Shown: positions 1 to 11,606 of the stretch, piece by piece | Numbering within the stretch: position 1 is the first letter of the stretch | Layout of the letters: each line of letters starts with the position of its first letter | Assembly (NCBI RefSeq): GCF_030052815.1 | Contig: NC_079503.1 | Coordinates: forward strand, 60,368,735 to 60,432,734 | Reading direction: 5' to 3' | Source of the DNA: Hevea brasiliensis | Taxonomy: Eukaryota; Streptophyta; Magnoliopsida; Malpighiales; Euphorbiaceae | Length of the DNA stretch: 64,000 bases | Position numbers and translations under genes: made by a program | The notes under the pieces: generated by a model | Seen by the model: only the letters and a program-made list of their open reading frames with translations | What the model was told of the DNA's origin: nothing | Database searches by the model: none

Positions 1-703
1 GATTTTCTCATCAGAAACTCTTTTCTAAATAAATCTATCTGTCCTGGCCAGGAACTTGAAACATCAAGAACAATTAAATGAACATAGGATTTTATCTCTA
101 TTTACTTAGAGGAACAGATTCCATCTTGATCAACACCTACCTCCATATATAACTAGTAGGAGCCAACACATGCCTATATACCCATACATAGTACAAGTAT
201 GAAAGCAGTATCAAACTCAAACTACCTATATACAAGATAACTGTGCTATTTCAGGTCTAAAGATTATATGCACTGATATGATTTATGACAAAACATTGAC
301 AAGAGTAAACTCCATGTGCTTGTCATAAGTGTCACTGGTTCGGCCTACTTATCATTTATAAGTGCCTATCATGTTTGTTATATGGCATGAGACTCACCGT
401 TCCATCTTATTTATATCTCATATAAATAACTTGGGAACAAACATGAATACAATCTTTCTGGATAAGTCATGTCCTTATTATGAAGTATCCTCGATTGTGA
501 ACCTATTTATGATACTTTGTGCTAGAAATATTGTCACTCATATTCTTAACAACTTAAGAATAATATTTCTAACAAAATATCAATGGACCTTTTCTATTAC
601 ACATAAATATATTATGTAAACAGAAAAGTGGAAATGCCTTTTATTAATAAAAATATGTACAAGATACATACTAAATGATATGCTCTAAGGCATACTACTA
701 ACA
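1..703 (-). mobile_element. Copia 3' LTR, partial (minus strand)
   Basis: This is the LTR of a minus-strand Ty1/copia element; the window opens inside it. Read on the minus strand it begins at 703 with TGTTAGTAGTATGCC, directly after a purine tract. The same sequence recurs at 7832-8983 in plus orientation, at 30104-32210 in minus orientation, and in diverged form at 58387-60166. Comparison with those copies gives a full LTR of about 2.1 kb, so about two thirds lies outside the window. The short open frames inside it are chance frames. Confidence 0.9.
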
Positions 704-716
704 ATCTCCCACTAGC
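704..716 (-). promoter_or_regulatory. Copia polypurine tract
   Basis: On the minus strand AGTGGGAGAT lies immediately before the LTR start TGTTAG. This is where a plus-strand primer is expected, and it shows that 1-703 is the 3' LTR. The same tract precedes the plus-strand LTR at 7832. Confidence 0.8.
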
Positions 717-1790
717 ACTAGAGCCATTCATTACAATACCTTAGACCCATCTTCTCAAGATTTCGGTCTAACTAAACTTGTGATAAAAGCTTAGTGAATG
801 GATCAGCTGGATTTTTCAGCTGATGTTATTTTTCTACATGGCTATATCGCCTTGCCCAACTATATCTCTGATAATGTGGTAATGCCTTTCTATGTGTTTG
901 GATTTTGGTGAGACCATAGTTCCTTAGCCTGTATGACTGCTCCATTATTGTCACAGTGTAGTGGAACTGCTGACTCAATGGAAGGAACTATTGTAAGTTC
1001 TGTCATGAACTTCTTTATCCAAAACAGCTTCCTTTGCAGCATCTGATGCAGCAATATACTTAGCCTCTATAGTGGAATCTGCAGTCGTGCTCTGTTTGGA
1101 ACTCTTCCAACTGACTGCACCTCCATTACAAATGAAAACATATCCAGAGGTAGACTTTCTATCATCGATATCTGATTGAAAATCAGAATCAGTATAACCA
1201 TCCAATTACAAGTCTCCACCTCCATAAATCAAGAATAAATCCTTAGTTCTTCTCAAGTACTTAAGGATATTCTTGACAGCTATCCAGTGTTCCAAACCTG
1301 GATTGGATTGATACCTGCTAGTCAAACTAATAGCATATGCAATATCTGACCTAGTACACAACATTGCATACATTAAACTTCTAATAACCGAAGCACATGG
1401 AATCCTGGCCATCTTATCTCTTTCTTCAGGTGTCTTTGGAGACATCTCTTTAGAAAGGTGGATACCATGTCTCACTGGTAACAATCCTCTCTTGGAATCA
1501 AGCATGTTAAACCTCTTTAACACCTTTTCTAAGTATAGACTTTGGGATAAACCAATTATTCTTTTCGCTCTATCTCTATAGATGCGAATCCCAAGAATAT
1601 AGGTTGCCTCCCCTAAGTCTTTCGTGGAGAATGTATTTGACAACCATACCTTCATAGTCGTCAACATACCTGTGTCATTACCCATCAACAGTATGTCATC
1701 CACATATAAGACAAGGAAAGTGATAGCACTATCACTAACCTTCTTATATACACATGGCTCATCCTCATTTTTGATAAAACCAAAGGATTT
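717..1790 (-). pseudogene. Copia pol 3' part: reverse transcriptase and RNase H, degenerate
   Basis: This is the C-terminal part of a Ty1/copia polyprotein, which copies the element's RNA into DNA and degrades the RNA strand. In order on the minus strand: a reverse transcriptase segment with the catalytic YVDD box near 1692-1707, followed by the typical KDLGEA and LGI motifs (about 1570-1640). RNase H follows from about 1205, with GYTDSDF, RKSTSGY, WKSSKQ and STIEAKY motifs. One in-frame stop separates the two domains near 1205. A one-base insertion in a T run near 1010 shifts the frame just after the AKEAV motif, and more stops follow. Upstream copia sequence ends abruptly near 1790, where plus-strand gypsy sequence begins, so gag, protease, integrase and the 5' LTR are missing. 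I do not assign a copia lineage. Confidence 0.9.
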
Positions 1791-4259
1791 AAGAGCAAAG
1801 TATTCCTAAAACTGCCTTCAGAACTCGCTATGGCCATTATGAGTTCTTCGTTATGCCATTCAGGTTAACTAATGCTCCGGCTGCTTTTATAGATCTGATG
1901 AACACTATCTTCAAACCATACCTCGACCAATTTGTTGTGGTATTCATAGATGATATATTGGTCTATTCGAGGAGTGCAGAAGAGCATGATAGACATCTGC
2001 GGATTATACTGCAGAATTTTTGGAAGAAATAGCCATACGCCAAATTATCAAAGTGCAAATTTTGGCTGAAGGAAATATCCTTCTTGGGGCATGTAGTATC
2101 AGTAGAGGGCATCAAGGTAGATCCAAGAAAGATAAAAGCTGTCCTTAATTGGAGGCCACCCAGAAATATCACGGAGATTCACAGTTTTCTGGGTTTAGCT
2201 GGATTACCATCAATTTCTAAAAGGATTCTCCATGTTGACATCTCCATTGACTAAGCTTCTTCGAAAAGATATGAAATTTCAGTGGACGGATAAATGTCAA
2301 CAGAGTTTTGATAAATTAAAGAGATGTTTGACTGAGGCTCTAGTCCTTACTTTACCTACTCCGGGTAAAGAATACACAGTTTACAATGATGCTTCTCACA
2401 ATGGGTTAGGCTGTGTATTGATGCAAGATTGAAATGTCATTGCCTATGCATCACGCCAGCTGAAACCGCATGAGAGGAATTATCCAACACATGACTTGGA
2501 GCTTGCAGCTATTGTGTTCGCTCTTAAGATCTGGAGACATTATTTGTATGGGGAGAAGGGCTATATCTACATAGATCATAAGAGTTTGAAGTATCTGGGC
2601 ACTCAGAAGGAATTGAATTTGAGACAGAGGAGATGGTTAGAGTTGATAAATAACTATAATTGTCTGATAGACTATCAACCAGGAAAAGCTAATATAGTGG
2701 CTGATGCCTTAAGTCGCAAGACTATGGCAAGTCTACGGGTTACTCCTTTGTCTATGGTACATGAGTTGAGATCATTACATGCCAGCTTAGAGATTAATGA
2801 TGAGGGGCAGACAGCAGTTGCATGGCATGTACAGCCAGTGTTGATTGATCATATCAAAATGGCTGCTCAGATTGATGAAAAGTATCATAAGCTATTGGAA
2901 GAAGTCAGATAGGGCAAGAAACCAGAATTCTCAATAAAAGATGATGGCCTACTGTTACACCAGGGCAGAATGTGTGTTCCTAATGATGTTAAATTGAGGA
3001 AGATCATTTTGAAGGAAGCACATGAGTCTCATTTTGCCATGCACCCTGGTGGCACAAAAATGTATAGAGGGCTAAAGGAGCATTACTGGTGGATGGGTAT
3101 GAAAAGAGATGTGGTAGAATTTGTTTCCAAATGCCTAACTTGTCAGTAATTAAAGGCAGAGCATCAAGTACCCGTGGGGTTGTTACATCCACTACTAGTA
3201 CCAGAATGGAAATGGGAGAGAATAACAATGGATTTTGTGATGGGACTTCCGAGGACACAGAAGAGTCATGATGCAGTTTGGGTCATTATTAACAGACTAA
3301 CCAAGTATGCTCATTTTCTTCCAGTTCGGATGGACTACAGTTTAGAAAGATTGGCCAAGTTGTACATAAGACTACATGGAGTGCCAATATCCATCGTATC
3401 AGACAGAGATCCTAGGTTCACTTCTAAATTCTGGGGTAGTCTTCAGAGAGCCCTAGGAACTAGATAGAACTTCAGTACGGCATTCCACCCACAGACAGAT
3501 GGCCAGTCTGAAAGGATAATTCAGATCTTGGAGGACATGCTACGGGCTTGTGTGATTGAATTTGAGGGCAGTTGGGATACACACTTGCCTTTGATTGAGT
3601 TTGCTTACAACAATAGCTACCAATCAAGCATTGGAATACCTCCATATGAAGCTTTGTATGGTAGAAAATGCAGAACTCCCTTGTGTTGGGATGAAGTAGG
3701 TGAAAGGAAGATGATTGGGCCCGAAATTATTCAGTAAACTGAGGAGAAGATCAAGGTGATCAGAGATCGACTTAAGACTACATCAGACCATCAGAAGTCC
3801 TGCATTGATTTAAAGAGAAGGGATATTGAGTATGCAGTGGGTGAGAAAGTATTCCTCAAGGTTTCCCCTTGGAAGAGAATTATGAGATTCGGCAGAAAGG
3901 GGAAACTGAGTCCTCGTTTCATTGGGCCATATGAGGTTCTGGAAAGAGTGGGTCCTTTGGCATATCGTTTGGCACTACCTCCAGAGTTGGAGAAGATACA
4001 TAATGTCTTCCATGTGTCTATGTTAAGGAGGTATTGATCAAACCCATCTCATGTACTACTAGTAGAAGAAATTGAAGCGAATCCAGACCTCACATATGAG
4101 GAAGAACCCATAAAGATCCTGGCTTATAAGGTGAAACAGCTACGGAACAAGCAGATACTGTTAGTGAAAGTGTTGTAGAACCATCATTCGGGCCAAGAAG
4201 CTACTTGGGAATGAGAGGAGGACATGAGGAGATAACACCCACAGCTGTTTAGAGACTGA
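1791..4259 (+). pseudogene. Family D gypsy pol: RT, RNase H, integrase, chromodomain-like tail; decayed
   Basis: This is the 3' two thirds of a Ty3/gypsy chromovirus pol of the Tekay/Del type. Domains in order: reverse transcriptase from its middle, with RTRYGHYEF at about 1825 and the catalytic FIDD box near 1947; RNase H (about 2300-2750, with NDASHNGLG, where the usual first residue S or T is N); integrase zinc-finger H-H (about 3020-3050) and C-C (about 3130-3145); core motifs MDF (about 3230) and DRDPRFTS (about 3400); GQSER (about 3500); then a chromodomain-like tail (about 4100-4250) with LTYEEEPIKIL. The natural stop is TGA at 4257-4259. A two-base deletion near 2205 shifts the frame, and about nine stops interrupt the rest, at about 2430, 2910, 3149, 3465, 3735, 4035, 4174, 4212 and 4233. 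The 5' end is cut at the junction with copia, so gag, protease and the start of RT are gone. Confidence 0.92.
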
Positions 4260-4267
4260 TACCAGGT

Positions 4268-4306
4268 AAAATTTCGAGACGAAATTTATTTTAATAGGGG
4301 GAGAAT
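4268..4306 (+). promoter_or_regulatory. Pre-PPT palindrome and polypurine tract of family D element
   Basis: AAATTTCG (4269-4276) and CGAAATTT (4280-4287) form perfect 8-bp inverted arms around a 3-base loop. They are followed by the purine tract AATAGGGGGAGAAT that ends at the LTR start (4307). The same arrangement precedes the 3' LTRs of the other gypsy elements here. The tract would prime plus-strand DNA synthesis; the role of the palindrome is not known to me. Confidence 0.8.
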
Positions 4307-7300
4307 TGTAACACCCCTATTTGCATAGCCTGGTATATTTCACTATTTTGGTGACCGGTGTCGGTCTGGACAATTAAGAGGATTAGAACCACACTTAAGA
4401 CAACTAGATAAGTCCTGAACACAAATAATTAGTAATTGTCAATTAGTTAAGTATAAATAAGAAAAACAGAACATAAGAAGTTAAACGAGCCGAGAGTCAT
4501 AACGATGGGTGACCTTCTCGGGAAGGATTGCGAAGTCGATTTAAACTCAAATTTCGAACAGTAAAATGTGACGCTGCGATCCTTAGGACTATTGCAAACA
4601 CAGTGGAAAAGAGAAAATCACGAAAAAGAATTGTTAAGCCAGTCAAATAATTAGGTCAGGAATCCGAAAGAAATATTGAATTATTTGTAAATCGAGTCAA
4701 ACTGGCGAGGGGCAATTTGGTTAATTAACCCCGAGAGCTTACTCCTGACCTAACTGTCAAATAAAATTAAAGAAAAGAAAATTTCGAAATCGGGAATTAA
4801 ATTAAATAACTAATAGAAAAGTAAAGGAAAAAGAAAAGAAAATAAAATAGGAGTATGACATATCATGCATGACCTAATTACTTTAAATTTGTAAATTATG
4901 AAAATTAGAGATAATTGTGACATAAATAAAGTTAAAATTAAAAAGAAAAACATTTTTTTTATCGTCTCATCTTCTCCTTGCCATCCCTCTCTTTCTCTCT
5001 CAATTCTCTCATTCCTTTCCACCATTAACACCCATCTCAAGCTTTAAAAAGCTTGATTTTATTCTATAAATTCCCTAACTCCTTTAAGTAAATCTTATTC
5101 TTGGATCTTGACAAGCATCTTGTGAACAAAAAGGAAGAGGAAAGTGGAGAATTGAATAACTAGTGAATTCACAAATTGAGGTAAGTGTAACTTCAAGCTT
5201 AGATTTTTATCAAATGCATGAATTTAAGTTTAAATGTGATGAAATTTCATTAGAAATAAAGAAAACTATGCTTGAATAATGGGAGTGAGAATTTGGCAGC
5301 CATGGGGTTAGGATATGTTGAAGTGTTTTAACTCAATTAATTATGTTAGGAAGCTTAATTGAGTGATGGAGTGATGTTAGTATGGTTAGAATTAATTAAA
5401 TGTAACAATTAATGTAGTTAGGGTTTTGGCACCTAGGTTTTGGAAGACAAAAATGTGAAAATTTGTTCAATGATCTGTTTGACTTTGTTTGAGATGAAAA
5501 ATGGTCATTTGTGACTAATTGATGTGTTCGAAGTGTTAGAATTAGGTTTAGATTTGGATTGGATGTGGGCAGTATATAGGCAGCATGACCAAGGTCCCTT
5601 TCAGGGACCAAAACTGAAAATTTACAAGCCCAATTGGTGTGAGGCCAATTGGGAATGAAACTAGACACAAAATGACACATTTTTCATTTAGGAATCATGC
5701 CTAAAAAGTGACTAAAACCTAGTGAACAAATTGACCAAATCCGGATTAGGCAATCTGACCTGTACAAAAATGACCAAATGAACAGTATTTGTTCATTTAG
5801 CCATAACTTGGGCTAGGCAGGTCTAAATGACCTGAAATTTTACCAGTGGAAATCTGAGATATAGACCTAAAACTTTCATGAAGAACACAAACCCAAATTA
5901 TGCCCTTAACCAAGTCATTTAGTCACCCAAAATTGGTGACCTAAAACTGCTAAAACCAGAATTTGCCTAGAAATCTGGGTTAAGTCTAATCTGGCAGCCA
6001 TGATTCAAATCACTATTACTTGAGCTAAAAAACTCCAATTGGAGTGATTCAAAAAGGAGAATAAATTTAAGACAATAGGGAACATTTTCTATGGAGAAAA
6101 TTTTGCCAAATTCTAACAGCAAATTAACCAATGGAATAGTGTAACATAAGACACCAAAACTGAAAATTTGCAAATTTACCTAAAAGACTTAAGTTTTGAG
6201 AAAACAACCAAAACCAACAAAATTAGTGACCAAAATGTGGTATGTGAGTATAGTTGGAATTCTCATACCTATTAAGCCTTAGAAAATCAACAAATTGACT
6301 TGAATAGTGTCGTGAATAGTAACTTCAAAATTATAAAATTTAAAGGATGCCAAGTTTAGCATATTAAAACTAGGTATAAGTGAATTTGAATTTATTTTTT
6401 GATTTATAATGAGTTATGATACTAAAACACTGTGAAACTGTGTGTTTCAGTGGAAAAGAATATCGGGAAAGAACCCGAGGGATCGAGTCAAGGCCAAAAG
6501 GCGACTCGCTTAAGGTTTGTGCACAACATCAATATGCTTTAAAATTCATTTACAAAGTGCATGAAATGTGTATTATGCTTTTGCTTTGAATTGTTGAAAG
6601 TTTATTTGTGTATGTTTGAAATGGCAATAAATGTTTAGTAAATTGATAAGATAAGTTTTGAAACCACAGTGTCATGACCACATATTTGAACACCTCACTA
6701 GCATGACTAGTGGGGGAAATCAGTTTCGAATTTTGATTCCTTCTCTGGCTGAAGTGTTAAGGTGTGTGCCAGTAGAAGAAGAAAAAGAATGGGTTCCCAT
6801 ATATTTGAGCTAGCTAGCCTTGTGTTATGACTTCTCCTTAGCCTCCGGCTATTGAGATTATATTTGTTTTGAATGGCATGATATAACTGTGTGTTTTTAT
6901 GTAAATGGTTTTGAGACTTTTGAAATAAAATTGTTTGAACTAAAATCTTGTAAATCATGTTTTGTATTGATATCGCATGTTCAGCTTATTTTTTGAATAA
7001 ATATGTTTTATATTCCATATAAAGATTATTTTAGTATGTTATGCACCACTGAGTCCTAGTACTCACCGATAGCTGTTATTGTTGTCGCAGATATAGAGAC
7101 TAGAGGAGCAGCAGAGTGAGCTGCTAAGGATTGAAGAGCTACCTACTTTGAAGTTATCGGGTATATTTTATACCCTGAATGTAAAAACTATTTTGGTATA
7201 TGTAAATGTATGTAACTGTATGGACATGTAAAATTGGTTATGAGCAGTTGTATAAAGTTTTATAGAGTTGTATAAAGCTTGTAATAAATTTTGGTTTGAA

Positions 7301-7797
7301 TTTCTCTTAATATAAATTTTTGTAATGATGTCTATAAATTATTTTATCTTTAATGAAATATGAATGGAAGTATTTTGTTTTAATTTGAATGAAATTGATT
7401 AATAGTATTTTATTGATTGTTGAATTTTGGAAATTGAGAAATGATATTAAATTTGGTTGGGATGGTTATGGAAATTGATGAAGTTGTTGAGAAAAATCTT
7501 TGAAAGTGCTTTTTACAGGTATTTGAAGAACTGTTTTCTCAAAATACAGACGGTACTCTGCCAAAATTTTTATAAAATTTGCGAAAAAATAAAATGGAAA
7601 AAAAATTTTTACTAGTCTTAAAACTTCAAATAAATGTTTTAATACCTATTAGAAAATGCTCACCACTTATAAAAGTAAGAAAATTGTTTTAAAATCCCTT
7701 GTAGGGTACTTAATGAGTTATCGGTAGGTAAAGTTCGGTAGTTCATTAGGTATTCAACGGGATCATGTTATGCCTTACGGAGGGGTAAGGTGTGACA
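4307..7797 (+). mobile_element. Family D gypsy 3' LTR (3.49 kb)
   Basis: The LTR starts TGTAACACCCC right after the polypurine tract and ends GGTGTGACA. The start is shared with the partial LTR at 61151-64000. It carries the GTGACCGGTGTCGGTC module (4351-4370), the GATGGGTGACC module (about 4504) and the hairpin module (7050-7065). Copia sequence resumes at 7798 with ATTGTAATG, the same bases that follow the equivalent point in the copia copy near 740, so the element had inserted close to a copia polypurine tract. No matching 5' duplication can be seen because the left side is lost. The open frames inside it are short and look accidental. Confidence 0.9.
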
Positions 7798-7831
7798 ATT
7801 GTAATGAATGGCTCTAGTGTTAGTGGGAGAT
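7798..7831 (+). mobile_element. Copia internal 3' end with polypurine tract (plus strand)
   Basis: These 34 bases match, in inverse orientation, the copia sequence just inside the LTR at 704-740. They include the purine tract AGTGGGAGAT. This is all that remains of the internal region of the second, plus-strand copia element; the rest was displaced or deleted with the family D insertion. Confidence 0.85.
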
Positions 7832-10800
7832 TGTTAGTAGTATGCCCTAGAGCATATCATTTAGTATGTATCTTGTACATGTTTTATTAATAAACAGGCA
7901 ATTTCACTTTTCCGTTTACATAATATATTTATGTGTAATAGAAAAGGTCCATTGATATTTTGTTAGAAATTCTATTCTTAAGTTGTTAAGAATATGAGTG
8001 ATAGTATTTCTAGTACAAAGTATCATAAATTGGTTCACAATTGAGGATACTTCACAATAAGGACATTACTTATCCAGAAAGATTGTAATCATGTTTGTTT
8101 ACAAGTTATTTATATGAGATGTAAATAAGATGGAATGGTGAGTCTCATGGCATATAACAAAAATGATAGGCACTTATGCATGATAAATAGGCCGAACCAG
8201 TGACACTTTTGACAATCACGTGGAAGTTTACTCTTTTCAATGCATTATCATAAATCATATCAGTGTATATAATCTTTAGACCTGAGATAACACAGTTATC
8301 TTGTATATAGGTGGTTTAAGTTTGATACTGCTTTCATATTTGTACTGTGTTTGGGTATATGGGCATGTGTTGGCTCCTACCAGTTATATATGGAGATAGG
8401 TGTTGATCAAGATGGAATCTGTTTCCCTAAGTAAATAGGGATAAAATCCTATGTTCATTTAATTGTTCTTGATGTTTCAAGTTCCTGGCCAGGACAGGCA
8501 GATTTAATCAGTAAAGAGTTTCTGATGAGAAAATCGTTTTAATCAAGAATTGGAATTAAAAGAGAACATAATATTCATAGCAAATGGGGTTTGACATAAA
8601 CCATGACTCCAGCTCGAATTGGGATTTTGTAACAGAGAGATTCTAGTGCATGGTAACATATGATTAAAGGTTCATTTAAGGTATTTCTTATTACTGATTG
8701 GGTGGCCTTGGCATACTATACTAGGTGTTAACTATGGTCTATGAGATGCCTAAAATGACTTATAGAAATCATTTATGGTAAGAAAGAGTTCTAATGATAT
8801 TAAGAGTTAATATCATATCTCATTGCCAATTAGTGATGAGCCTAGTGAGTCACACACATAAACAAGTAATTACGAAGTTAAATGTGATTTAATTAATTAG
8901 TTAAAGAGTTTAATTGATTAATTAAATAGGTTTGGTTTGTAATTAGATTACAAAGTCCCTAGCATGGCTTGAAATCAAATCTATGTCACACCCTACCCCT
9001 CCATAAGGCATAACATGATCTTGTAGTATATCTAATGAATTACCAACTTCGTCTACTGATAACCCATTAAATACACTACAAGGGATTTTAAAACTTTTCT
9101 TACTTATTTTTACAGTGGTGAGCACTATTGACAGGTGTTAAATTTTTTTTTTAACTGAAGTGAAACCAAATAACGCATTTGAAGTATTAATAATTTCTGT
9201 AAAAATTTTAGCAGAGTGCCATCTGTATTTTGAATAAAACTGTTCTTCAAAAACCTGTAAAAAGCACTTCCAATAAGTTTGTTCAATCCCCAAACTCCAA
9301 TAAATTTGTTCAACACAATAAATTTCTCAACATTATCAACCCAGTTCAACAATCAATTTTCCTGTGTTTCCAAAAGCTGAGATAAGATAAATTTATCACA
9401 ATACTTTTACAGGCCAAAATAGTTTACAATTTTAGTTTACAACTGCTCAAGACCAATTACAATATATACATACAGTGCACATACATTACAATAAAAACTA
9501 CACAATATGGTATACTTGATATACCTGGTGAAATCTCAAAATGTGGTACAAGCAGCCTACTCTGCTGCTCTGTCCGTCTGTCTACCTGCAACAGCAATGA
9601 AAAGGCTATCACTTAGTAAAATTTACTCAGTGGTGCATAATAACAATTTAAAATGCGGTATGTAAAACTTTTATTGACAATTTACAATCCAAATAATTCA
9701 CAATTTTTCGAAGCTCATATAACACAAATTTGGTCAAACAATTGAATAACACAGTGTTGTTAATCAATAACACAATTTAGGTCATGATACAAAATTTTCT
9801 GAACATGCCGTGTGTATATCACGATAAGGCACACTCACCCCAATAATCGAAATCAATGAGGGAGGAAGCTAGCTAGATAATAAGTACTCATCCACACTCA
9901 CATCAGATTGACAAGTCAAAGAGGGAGGAATATAATCACACTCACCCCATAAATGGAGGAAGAACATAGTAATATTGTCATGCTAAGTGTGAATCAAAAC
10001 AATTCCAAATCATAATATTTAAATATTTCATATAAACCACAAATCATATTTTATCTCAAAATTTCCATTTGCAAAGTAGGCAACACAATCATTTCCAATT
10101 AAGATTCCCAAAGCCAAAACAATAAAAAAAATTATTCATAATTCATTTCTCTAAATAAATTTTCTGGTAAAAGCAGTGAATGTAAAAAGTATTGTGCACA
10201 GACACAATTTAAAACTATAATGTTCAATTAAATTTTTAAGTAGAAAATAAGAAATCAAAATTATTGTGCACAAACCTCTGATATATGCCTCTTGGCCCTG
10301 ACTCAGTGTTCCTTATGCTTCTCAATATCTTTTTCAACTAAAACACATAATTTAAAGTGTTTCAATACTCAATGAATTTGTTTCTAACAATAAAATCCAA
10401 TATTTAAATTTGCTTGGTACTATTCCTTTCAATTCATTTCATTAGTCAACCTATAATTTTGACCCTTGATGCACTCTAAGTGAGTCAATTCTAATGTTAC
10501 CAATATGTCACATTTTATAGCCCTTTGGTGTAGGTATATGTTACCAATTTCATTTCCAAGTGTATTGCATTTTATTGCAATTTACCGGATTTCGGTGTAC
10601 TATTTTGACCTAGCTGGACGACCTAGTTCCCTCAGTTTTTGAGTTTTGGTCCAAACTACAAACTTGTAGGTCTATGTCTTATTGCACGCGGGGAAAAATT
10701 TCAGGTCATTCTGAGTTGTGTAGACCAAGATATGGTCAACTTACCAATGCTAGACAGAATGCACTAAAATGGCAGGCTTAGGTCATTTTTAGGTCACTTT

Positions 10801-11601
10801 TGGTTCAGCCAGTTTTGGTACCTGAACTTGTGTAAACTATTTGGCTTAGTTCTGGCCATTTCTGGGCTTTGGTGTCTTCATAAGAATTGTAGATCTATGT
10901 CTGAAATATTCATGGTAAAAATTTCAGGTCAATATGACGTGTTTTGAGTAAGTTATGGTCAAAACACTAACTACTGCCCAAATGGTCAATTTTCAGGCTT
11001 TCAAGTCACTAATTCGGATTTGGTCATTTTTCAAGTCATCTTCTAGGCAGAATTTTGGTAAGCTTCCTTCATTAAAGTTGGCACATTTTGTGCCTAATTT
11101 CACCTCCAATTGGTCTCATACCAATTGGAGCCACACACTTAAGGTTCTAAGCCAAAACATGCACTGCCCTATTACATATTGTTCATCCTTACCAATTACA
11201 CATCCAACACTTACCAAATTAACTATTCCATGCCAATTTTGGTTTGTACCATAACATTAACATACTTTACTTCACATTTTTTGTCATTTTGGCAGCTTGT
11301 AACCACTCTCAACAAACACATTATAACTCAAAATTTTTCCAAGTCCAATTACAATAATTAATCACATGACATACCTCATTTACATGTCCAAATTCAAACC
11401 ATTATACACATATCCATGCTGCCATCAATAACAATATCTTAGACAACCATAAACAAGTAAAAACAAGCCACATATATAGAATTTTCATGGCTGGCAAAAT
11501 ATACATCTCTATTAAAACATCAAACTTCAAAAATTCTTCTATAAACCAACTACCCACAACCTTGGGTACACTTTTAATGAAACAAGAATTAAAAACACTC
11601 A

Positions 11602-11606
11602 CTTAC
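11602..11606. repeat. Target-site duplication CTTAC (left)
   Basis: CTTAC directly precedes the family B element and is repeated exactly at 22478-22482 after it. A 5-bp duplication is what a gypsy integrase leaves. Confidence 0.95.

Noticed and set aside
362..619. 85-codon frame, with a similar frame at 31939-32127
   Set aside because: Inside copia LTR copies, on the strand opposite to transcription, and not kept as a frame in the other copies.
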